Shown: piece by piece, positions 1 through 6,500 of the stretch
Layout of the letters: each line of letters opens with the position of its first letter
How positions within the stretch are numbered: position 1 is the first letter of the stretch
Source of the DNA: a virus
DNA: 29,747 nucleotides
Direction: 5' to 3' (one strand)
IMG/VR virus record: IMGVR_UViG_3300037507_003888
Span: 1 to 29,747 of that record
Made by a program: the position numbers and the translations under genes
Notes under the pieces: generated by a model
The model's input: only the letters and a program-made list of their open reading frames with translations
Database searches by the model: none
What the model was told of the DNA's origin: nothing

Positions 1-2
1 AG

Positions 3-68
3 CAAAAAGGCATTGACGAATCCCTAAGGATAATCAAAGACGATATTGATTACATGTTGAACATGTAA
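3..68 (+). CDS. 3' end of an unidentified gene (partial)
   Basis: An open frame enters from the left edge and ends at TAA (66-68), giving 21 residues that end in a helix-like acidic stretch (DESLRIIKDDIDYMLNM). The stop directly abuts the stop of the convergent gene that ends at position 69, with no base between them. The same arrangement occurs between the reductase and the protease near 28.4 kb, which supports this being a real gene end. Too little is visible to suggest a function. Confidence 0.4.
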   Translation, partial: QKGIDESLRIIKDDIDYMLNM

Positions 69-70
69 TC
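48..70. repeat. Perfect 10-bp inverted repeat over two convergent stop codons
   Basis: GATTACATGT (48-57) and ACATGTAATC (61-70) are perfect reverse complements separated by TGA. The repeat covers the stop codons of both convergent genes. It would form a hairpin in either transcript. It is AT-rich and has no clear U-run on either side, so it could be a weak two-way terminator or an mRNA 3'-end protector. The structure is seen in the sequence; the role is inferred. Confidence 0.5.
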
Positions 71-1082
71 ACTTAATAAGAAACAACCTATTTCTATTCG
101 GAATCGGTATCAAGGAATCCTTATTGTTGTCGATATTGACTTTTTCAAACACCCCAATTAGTGAGTTTCTGGTATGCGCTTTGTGATTGCCAGGCAATGC
201 GTTGGAATACAAAGATTTTTCATGCCACGCGATTATGTCGCCTGCCATGGGCATGTGTTGATATATTTTTCCAACATCCAGGTTTGCCAAAAAATGACAA
301 AATTGGACATATTCACTGTATGTCTCCATAGCGCCTAGGTCTTTCATGATTTCTGGGTTGGCGTCTAACTTGTGCGACCCAGAAGATATTTGCAATACGC
401 CCGATAGAGGGTGGTGGTCTTCTATGGCGGCCATTACCAAAATAGCGTTCGGTGAATTGACTTGTTCATTGCACCATGGTGATTCCGTCTTCCAATGAGT
501 TCTCGGTGCTGACATAATTGCACTAACTGATTTGAGCCCATATGTTGTGTCCATTGAATCTGCTAACGACTCCATAAAGTCACCACAAAGAATGGAAACA
601 ATAGAATCAGAAACAAGATATTCTTTTGTTGAGGGCAAATAAGATTTGCCGCCGTCCTCCACTAAAATCATTTCGTTTGCATACTTTGATTTGTAGTCAT
701 CAATGGCCTGGTGCGGTGACGCGTTCAGGCGCACCGCATATCCATTGTCCATAAAGTGATTGTGATTACTGGAGGTGTACTGCTCGAGTAATCGATAATC
801 GACATATGATTGGCGTCCACCGTTAGTTTTGTGTCCATAACCATTGATGTGAATATTTTTTCCAAACGTGTTTAGGGCATGCAGAAAACCCACGCCTTCG
901 GTAAAACCCACATCAAGACCTAATTCGTCTATTTTCCCTTCTGCTATTTGCGCCCATGCGTTGGCAATAGCCTGATAACCAGTTGTTTCTCCGACCCAAA
1001 AATGTCTAGCAATTATTTCAGTAACCGTATAATCGTGCCAAGCGGTAGAGGTGTCAAAATCTTTCGGTTTATTAGTGCTCAT
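69..1082 (-). CDS. Phytanoyl-CoA dioxygenase (PhyH)-fold protein, probably without iron ligands
   Basis: This 337-aa protein has the layout of PhyH-type 2-oxoglutarate/Fe(II) oxygenases in its second half: a THWKTESPW segment (195-203), a substrate-side GVLQISSGSHK (228-238), and GDIIAWHEKSLY...R (281-305). In active family members the first segment carries His-x-Asp and the last carries 'LH'. Here the aligned positions read Lys198-x-Glu200 and Tyr292, while the 2OG-anchoring Arg305 remains. The fold call is fair, but catalysis by the usual iron chemistry is doubtful, so it may be a binding protein or a family with different ligands. The start is ATG with no Shine-Dalgarno but with TGTTAGCCT ending 6 nt upstream, which fits a leaderless mRNA. 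It is divergent from the NAD-binding gene, with only 22 bp between the two starts. Confidence 0.55.
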   Translation of the reverse strand: MSTNKPKDFDTSTAWHDYTVTEIIARHFWVGETTGYQAIANAWAQIAEGKIDELGLDVGFTEGVGFLHALNTFGKNIHINGYGHKTNGGRQSYVDYRLLEQYTSSNHNHFMDNGYAVRLNASPHQAIDDYKSKYANEMILVEDGGKSYLPSTKEYLVSDSIVSILCGDFMESLADSMDTTYGLKSVSAIMSAPRTHWKTESPWCNEQVNSPNAILVMAAIEDHHPLSGVLQISSGSHKLDANPEIMKDLGAMETYSEYVQFCHFLANLDVGKIYQHMPMAGDIIAWHEKSLYSNALPGNHKAHTRNSLIGVFEKVNIDNNKDSLIPIPNRNRLFLIK

Positions 1083-1088
1083 ATAATC

Positions 1089-1097
1089 AGGCTAACA
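1089..1097 (-). promoter_or_regulatory. Extended -10 promoter for the PhyH-like gene (leaderless)
   Basis: Read on the minus strand, TGT-TAGCCT lies exactly 6 nt before the ATG at 1082. It matches the actinobacterial -10 pattern TANNNT with an upstream TGN extension. No ribosome binding site is present, so transcription probably starts at or next to the start codon. It overlaps the candidate -10 of the divergent gene by two bases. Confidence 0.5.
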
Positions 1098-1098
1098 T
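1093..1098 (+). promoter_or_regulatory. Candidate -10 element for the NAD-binding gene
   Basis: TAACAT lies 6 nt before the ATG at 1105, the same geometry as several minus-strand genes in this window. A perfect TATAAT at 1082-1087 is a second candidate that would leave a short leader. The sequence does not decide between them, and no convincing -35 is visible for either. Confidence 0.35.
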
Positions 1099-1104
1099 AA
1101 TGGC

Positions 1105-1668
1105 ATGAACGAACGGTTTGTTGTCGGCATTGTTTCCCTTGGGGTAATGGGTTCGTCACTTGCTTCATCATTGCGCTATTCGGGTCACTCGATTATTTGG
1201 GCATCTCAAGGCCGTTCGCAAAAAACAATTAATAGAGCGAATTCTGTTGACGCAATTGATGTGGGAACAATTCAGGAATTATCAGACCGCTCTGACGTGA
1301 TTATGTCAATTGGTTTTGGCAACAGCGGACCCGAAACTGCCGAACTTTTGATACATACGGGTTTTGACAAACTTCTTGTTGACTTTAATTCGTTGTGGGG
1401 CGAGTCATCCGAGCAGTCATTTTATGAGACAGTGGCGCAAGGAAAATATGAATACGTCGACGGCGCAATCCACGGCTATCCCTTAAAAGAGTCTTTTGCC
1501 AAAGATGGGTTGACCCGATTGATGCTCCTACATGGGGGGCGGGCTCAGTTTATCGGCTCGCTGTTTACTGATGGTATTTGGACTCCAGTATATTGCGAAG
1601 ACAAAGCAAAAAAAGAAAACAGAATTATGAGTCAACCACCGTATAAAACGACGGGGTCGTGTACCTAA
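1105..1668 (+). CDS. NAD(P)-binding domain protein of the 6-phosphogluconate/3-hydroxyisobutyrate dehydrogenase type, short form
   Basis: The 187-aa product opens with a Rossmann dinucleotide loop (GIVSLGVMGSSLA, 8-20) followed by the usual A...L...GH and a basic/Ser stretch (SQGRSQK, 34-40) that could favour NADP. A DFNS segment (93-96) and YVDGAIHG (117-124) resemble the family's substrate-binding strands. Complete members have about 290 residues with an all-helical C-terminal domain used for dimerisation and the active site. That domain is absent here, so this is either a lone NAD(P)-binding domain or a truncated gene. Its last 44 bp overlap the convergent oxygenase gene, and its final residues (MSQPPYKTTGSCT) look like read-out over the antisense of that gene. 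It is one of only two complete plus-strand genes. Confidence 0.65.
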   Translation: MNERFVVGIVSLGVMGSSLASSLRYSGHSIIWASQGRSQKTINRANSVDAIDVGTIQELSDRSDVIMSIGFGNSGPETAELLIHTGFDKLLVDFNSLWGESSEQSFYETVAQGKYEYVDGAIHGYPLKESFAKDGLTRLMLLHGGRAQFIGSLFTDGIWTPVYCEDKAKKENRIMSQPPYKTTGSCT

Positions 1669-2263
1669 ATCCTTCTGTAATCATTGTTACGCCATGCAAG
1701 TAGTTGACGTCGCCAGGGTGCATCACGGCCAAGCCAGGCTTTGGTCGTATCGTGATGTCGTGTTGAGGGTAAAACAGGTCTCCACCCTCAAAATCGTCGT
1801 TGTAGTAGAGCAGAGAGTTGAGGTCATAATCAACAAATGCGTTGGGTCTGCCGTCGTTTAGTTGTTTATCAGCATGGGGTCTCTGTTCAATTCCTGGACG
1901 CCACTTCATTATGACTGGTGGGCGTTTGCTGACTTTAACTTTGTAGAAGTCTTCAATGGTTTTTTGCATTTTGTCAATGTATTTTTCAACAATGAGCCAA
2001 ACCTGTTTATTCAGTTTTTCAAGGATTTCACTACTGCATTGTCGGTCGTTCCAGTAATCGGCGTTGTAAAGACAAGTCCCATCTTCGGCGTAAACGCTTT
2101 TGGCAGAGTTGTTCCATTCATTAATCGTCGGGCAGAACTCTTGAATAAGTTTTAAATCTTCTAATTCCACAAAATTTTCAATAACCACTATATTTGAAGC
2201 GCTATTCCCAAAGTGCCCTGGCTTGATTTTCCATGGACTTTCTGATGTTTGTTCTACGCTCAT
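1625..2263 (-). CDS. Prolyl-4-hydroxylase-like 2-oxoglutarate/Fe(II) oxygenase
   Basis: The 212-aa protein has a complete double-stranded beta-helix signature of the P4Hc class. It has the iron pair His130-x-Asp132 (RPHADKQ), the YYNDDFEGGDLFYP strand (153-166), the third ligand His190 (NYLHGVT) and the 2OG-binding Arg200 (GFRYTTPSFY). The expected reaction is 2OG- and O2-dependent hydroxylation, in this family often of proline or another side chain. The substrate cannot be read from the sequence. It lies one base after the stop of the sulfotransferase gene, yet also has its own TGTTAGGGT element 6 nt before ATG. Two genes upstream is a protein with a long proline-rich tail, a possible target. 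Confidence 0.8.
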   Translation of the reverse strand: MSVEQTSESPWKIKPGHFGNSASNIVVIENFVELEDLKLIQEFCPTINEWNNSAKSVYAEDGTCLYNADYWNDRQCSSEILEKLNKQVWLIVEKYIDKMQKTIEDFYKVKVSKRPPVIMKWRPGIEQRPHADKQLNDGRPNAFVDYDLNSLLYYNDDFEGGDLFYPQHDITIRPKPGLAVMHPGDVNYLHGVTMITEGFRYTTPSFYTVVDS

Positions 2264-2264
2264 T

Positions 2265-2990
2265 CTATAACCCTAACACCGCCAATGAGTGCAGACCATA
2301 ATCGATATGATGTTTTTGCAAAATTGCTTCAGAATTGTCCATGCAAAACTCTTCAATTTCTGCATTCGTTTCCTTGGGAAAGTGGTCAACTTCCACGAAA
2401 TGAATGTCAAAACATTCTGCTATCTTTTGTAGAAAAATGTGCCTATTTTCAAGTGAGTATATTTGTATTCCGTTTGAGTCTGCAAAATTTACTACATCTA
2501 ATACTTCTTGTGCACTGTTTGAAAAAGATATGCGTGGCAGTTCATATTCTCCCCATGTTCCTTTTTCGGCAAATGATATATCCGAGGATATGAATGAAGA
2601 CTGAGGATTAGCCACAAAAGGGAACCTGTTAGACGGTTCTCCGTAAATAAGCATTTTCGCAAACTCCATTCTTGACACACCTTCTGGAGCGAAAACGGAC
2701 ATACTTGCAGTATGCGATACTGGGTCCCTGACAATGGTGAACGTTTTTATGGTTCGGTTATGATTCGGCAAGAGTTCTTGTAAAAGTTTTTTGTCATTGT
2801 CATTTTTTTTAATTGGATGATTTCCAAAGTGCCCGCACAGCAGGGAGTTATTTCCCCATTCATTTTTTGAAAGATAATCATCCAGCGAAGGCGTGCTTAG
2901 ACTCACCCCAGAGTTGTACAAGTCTATGTGTGTTGCTCTGCCAGATGTTCTAGGTATGTGAAGAAAATATACACCAACATCCTGATTCAT
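2265..2990 (-). CDS. PAPS-dependent sulfotransferase-like protein
   Basis: The 241-aa product shows the two cofactor loops of the sulfotransferase fold. The first is an N-terminal 5'-phosphosulfate loop variant (FLHIPRTSGRAT, 9-20), where family members usually read HIPKTGGTS. The second is a 3'-phosphate site, TFTIVRDPVSH (83-93), with the Arg-Asp-Pro typical of RDP loops. LLCGHFG (50-56) matches the conserved GHF element between them. The usual Lys of the first loop is Arg here, which should be checked before claiming activity. It would transfer sulfate from PAPS to a sugar, tyrosine or small molecule; the acceptor is unknown. It follows the FnIII/PPxF gene and is coupled to the oxygenase downstream. 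There is no Shine-Dalgarno, but a TGATAGTCT element sits 6 nt before the ATG. Confidence 0.7.
   Translation of the reverse strand: MNQDVGVYFLHIPRTSGRATHIDLYNSGVSLSTPSLDDYLSKNEWGNNSLLCGHFGNHPIKKNDNDKKLLQELLPNHNRTIKTFTIVRDPVSHTASMSVFAPEGVSRMEFAKMLIYGEPSNRFPFVANPQSSFISSDISFAEKGTWGEYELPRISFSNSAQEVLDVVNFADSNGIQIYSLENRHIFLQKIAECFDIHFVEVDHFPKETNAEIEEFCMDNSEAILQKHHIDYGLHSLAVLGL
2270..2278 (-). promoter_or_regulatory. Extended -10 promoter candidate for the prolyl-hydroxylase-like gene
   Basis: TGT-TAGGGT on the minus strand ends 6 nt before the ATG at 2263, inside the 3' end of the sulfotransferase gene. An AGGG within it could also act as a weak Shine-Dalgarno, so the site is ambiguous. The match to the pattern at the neighbouring genes argues for an internal leaderless promoter. 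Confidence 0.4.
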
Positions 2991-2998
2991 TGAATCAG
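2982..2998. repeat. Palindrome centred on the sulfotransferase start codon
   Basis: CTGATTCA and TGAATCAG (8 bp, one central base) form a perfect palindrome. The ATG of the sulfotransferase (2988-2990) lies at its centre. In a transcript coming from upstream the start codon would sit in the loop of a 7-bp hairpin. A leaderless transcript starting at the ATG would lack the 5' arm and be free of the structure. It could also be an operator. The role is inferred. Confidence 0.4.
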
Positions 2999-3005
2999 AC
3001 TATCA
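2997..3005 (-). promoter_or_regulatory. Extended -10 promoter for the sulfotransferase gene (leaderless)
   Basis: TGA-TAGTCT on the minus strand ends exactly 6 nt before the ATG at 2990, and no ribosome binding site is present. It partly overlaps the palindrome around the start codon. Confidence 0.5.
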
Positions 3006-3017
3006 GTGGCTACTTTG

Positions 3018-3506
3018 TCAGCAGGGCGCGAACTTGAAGCATGGAGGGAAATATGGAGGAAAGAAAGGGGGGAAGAATGGAGGGAAGAAAGGAGGAAAGT
3101 ATGGAGGGAAATAAGGAGGAAAGAAAGGAGGAAAGAATGGTGGGAAAAACGGCGGGAAGAATGGAGGGAAGTATGGGGGAGTAACGGCTGGAGATGAAGT
3201 GGAAACATCGGAGGGCACGCCATAGTTTGTATTCGCCGTAACGGTAAATGTATATGCGGTGCCAGAAGTAAGACCAGTAACAGTGATTGGCGATGTGGCA
3301 CTCGTTCCCGTCAAACCGCCAGGACTTGAAGTTGCGGTATAGGTAACTGTGCCTTTACCGACATACGAAGATGGTGTGAATGCAACACTGACTGTTTGTA
3401 AGTCATTTGGGTTAGCGGCTGCAACAACTGGCGAAGCGGTGCCAGTCGGGGATGTCGGTGTCGTTGGCTTTTTCCCGCCACTGTCTTTTGGTGCTCTGCT
3501 TGCCAT
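3018..3506 (-). CDS. Fibronectin type III protein with a (PPxF)12 C-terminal tail
   Basis: The 162-aa protein has a short Thr/Pro-rich head (1-25), one FnIII-like beta-sandwich (about 32-108, ending in the typical SGTAYTFTVTANTNYG run), and then twelve consecutive Pro-Pro-x-Phe units (110-157). In these x is Phe seven times, Tyr four times and Cys once. It closes with KFAPC, so two cysteines frame the very end. The start is ATG, 3 nt after the stop of the long fibre gene, with no clear Shine-Dalgarno, so translation is probably coupled. Position and domains suggest an exposed tail or adhesion protein. FnIII domains are common on phage virions; I do not recognise the PPxF tail as a named domain. 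A rigid, aromatic extended rod that sticks to surfaces, or a substrate for modification, are both possible. Confidence 0.8.
   Translation of the reverse strand: MASRAPKDSGGKKPTTPTSPTGTASPVVAAANPNDLQTVSVAFTPSSYVGKGTVTYTATSSPGGLTGTSATSPITVTGLTSGTAYTFTVTANTNYGVPSDVSTSSPAVTPPYFPPFFPPFFPPFFPPFFPPYFPPYFPPFFPPFFPPFFPPYFPPCFKFAPC
3036..3179. repeat. 12-bp tandem repeats encoding (PPxF)12; nearly all-purine strand
   Basis: Twelve 12-bp units, each coding for Pro-Pro-x-Phe on the minus strand, make the plus strand almost purely A and G with scattered T. Units differ mainly by ggaaag/ggaag and an occasional t. Such tracts can gain or lose units by slippage and can adopt triplex structures. Confidence 0.85.
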
Positions 3507-3509
3507 AAA

Positions 3510-6500
3510 TTACGCTGAAATGTCTCCGACGAGAACCCAAGTATTGGTTGCTCGCTTGATGAGCGTAGCATACGACCATTGTGTTCGCAGTTTCAAGCCT
3601 GGAGCAGCATTTACGGTTACGCCAGACCCTTGAACAACTGTGGTCTGACCAGCGCCAACCTGCAAAATGTTGATTTGCGTACCAACTGGAAATGCCACGG
3701 ATGAGTTTGGTGGGACTGTGAGGTTATTTCCAGAGGCAACATTCATTTCCACAATCTTATTCTTATCACCTAGCACAAGCGTGTAACTGGCGATTTGAGC
3801 ATTGGTTGACACATCTGCCAAACTGAGCGTGAATGTCTTGTCTCCGTTGTCATCGGTTGAACTGAGGTCAAGACCTGCACTAGCGAATATGCTTAATGAC
3901 TTAACGTAACTGCCAGTCGTATCGGTTCCCAAATCGATTGGGTCATTTACCCATGCTGAACCGTTCCACTTCAAAAAGTCACCCGCAGTGGCAGAAGTTA
4001 TTGTTACATCGCCAACATCGTCAAGCGTGTTGATGGTGGGAATTGAGTCATTTACCCATGCTGAACCGTTCCACTTAAGGAACTGGCCAGCAGAGGCAGA
4101 AGTGATTGAGACGTCACCAATCTCGTCGAGCGATGTAATGCTTTGCCCGTCAACATAAAATGTTGTAGCAATGTCGTAATACGTAGAGCCATCTTCAGTG
4201 ATTTCCCACTTATCGCTTGTTTCATTCCAGCGGACGGCAACGTTTGCCGACGTTCCACGTTCAACTTCAATACCAGCATTCTGTGATGGCGCGCTTGTCT
4301 CATTGCTATTGAGAACAATGATGTTGTCAGCGAGATTGATTGTCTCCGTATTGACGGTTGTCGTTGTCCCATTAACCGTGAGGTCACCAGAAATAATCAA
4401 GTTGTCGTCAATTGTGACCGTTCCGCCTGCTGAGTCAATTACTAGATTGCCGGCGGTTGTGTCAATTTCTGCTGATGCCGAAATACCAATCTGAACACCA
4501 TCTGCAGTAATTCCAGCGAATGATGGATTGTCAGATGCGCCGACAGCCTGACCAATTGCGATAGTAGCCGAGGAGCCCTCACCTGGAGTGTGGGTGACAG
4601 TTACACCGGTGCCAGCAGTAACATCTGACATGTAGTTGCCGGTCGTGTCTGCACCGAGCGCAACACTGTCCGGCTGAACAGTTGCGGTGATTGTAATATC
4701 CGACGAGCCGTTGAACGAAGCAGAACCGCTGAGGTCGCCGCCAAGTGAGATGGCTCGGGAGGTCTGCAGTGAGGTGGCTGTGTCGGCATTTCCAGTCAGG
4801 TTTCCGGTGACATTGCCCGTTACGTTTCCGCTGACATTTCCTGTCAATGGCGCAGAAACATGCGCGAATGTTACAGATGACGATGTGGCAACAGCCTGAC
4901 CGATTGCGATTGTCGCATTCGAACCCTCACCAGGGGTGTGAGTAATCGTTACACCGGTACCCTGGGTAAGGTCGGACATAAAGTTGCCAGTTGTGTCTGT
5001 TCCTAGCGCAACCGAGTCGGGCTGAACTGTTGCACTGATTGAAACATTGCTGGTTCCGTCAAATGATACAGAGCCTGAGACATCTCCAGAAAGTGAGATT
5101 GTTCGCGCGTTCTGCAAAGCGGTTGCAGTTGCGGCGTTTCCAGTAGTGGAACCGGAACTACCAGTTACATTCCCAGTTACATTCCCAGTTACATTCCCAT
5201 TGACATTTCCTGTTACATTCCCAGTGACATTTCCTGTTACGTCTGCTGCTACATGAGCGAATGTAACCGATGCACTAGTCGCAACACTTTGCCCTATTGA
5301 GAGAGTATTGCCAGTCTTTGTGATTCCCGTTCCCGCAGTTATGTTTGCCGCGCCAGTGAACTGTGACCAGTTCATGTCATCGGTTCCGAGAACGTGTTTG
5401 TCGTTCTCGCCAGTTCCCTCCGAAGAGATAATGAAACCTTGGTTTATGTTTGTTGCACCATTTGCCACATAGACAGCGTCGCCTCGCACGACCTCATCAT
5501 TCAAATTGTCGTGGTCTGATGCCCTCGTAAGTACATACGGAACGCTGACGGAACCCTGAGCCGTAACTACATAAATTCCGTTTTGTGTTGCATCGGCTTG
5601 GTCCTTGACCAAAACCCTGTCACCCGTAGTGGTATTGATGCCGTCCATCACCAATCTTGCGTTGGCGGATGCGGTAAGGGTTGCGCCTACACCGTTTGTT
5701 CCGTTTGCATAAGTCGGTGTATTTGGAAGAGCGGCTGCAGTTGCCGTTTCTACTGAGTTGTGCCAATTAATTCCAGCGCCAATTGCGTCGGCGTATGCCT
5801 TGGTCGCGGCATCAGTCGGATTGGTCGGTGCGGGGACTGTGACAGTTCCAGTAAATGTTGGGGAGGCGAGTGGTGCCTTTGCATCCATTTGCGTTTGAAT
5901 TGCAGAAGTTACGCCATCCACATAGTTAAGTTCTGTTGTTGAAAGAGTGGCACCATCAAGAATGTTGATTTCTGCGGCTGTTGAGGTAACGCCAGTCAAG
6001 TCTGTTGGGGCGATGGAGATACTTGCGGAACCATCAAATAACTGACCAGCAATTGTCCGAGCCGTTTGCAGGGCTGTAGCGGTTACCGCATTACCGGAAA
6101 CATCACCCGTTACGTTGCCTGTTACTGGCGCAGAAACATGTGCGAATGTTACAGACGCGCTCGTGGCTACCGACTGACCAATAGCCACTGTCGGGCTGGA
6201 GCCCTCACCGGGTGTGTGCGTTACGGTAACGCCCGTACCCGCTGTTAGGTCGTTGACAAAGTTTCCAGTTGTGTCAGTACCAAGGGCAATGCTGTCAGGT
6301 TGCACCGTCGCGGTAATGGTTACATTTTGAGAACCATCAAAGGAAACAGAACCAGATAAATCGCCAGCAAGAGAAATTGTGCGTGCGGTCTCAAGAGTTG
6401 AGGCCGTGTCAGCATTCCCTGTCAGGTCGCCAACGAAATTTGCGCTTCCGCCAACACTCATTCCGCCAGAAAACGAAATGTCCGTTCCGTCACTCGTTAT

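Noticed and set aside
1648-1660. ACGAC/GTCGT hairpin near the end of the P4H-like gene, followed by a T-rich run
   Set aside because: The stem is only 5 bp and lies inside the coding sequence before the stop, so it is unlikely to be the terminator.
3006-3197. Plus-strand ORF rich in Trp, Arg and Glu (EEWREERRK type)
   Set aside because: It is the antisense of the PPxF repeat; periodic DNA gives periodic peptides in several frames. The minus-strand frame continues a proper FnIII domain and is coupled to the fibre gene.
5161-5244. Short direct repeats considered as a CRISPR array
   Set aside because: Units are 12 bp with no spacers and are translated in frame as TGNV.
5047-5256. Plus-strand ORF with repeated TFPVTFPVTFPLTFPV
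   Set aside because: Antisense of the TGNV repeats of the fibre gene; no start signals or protein-like composition beyond the repeat.
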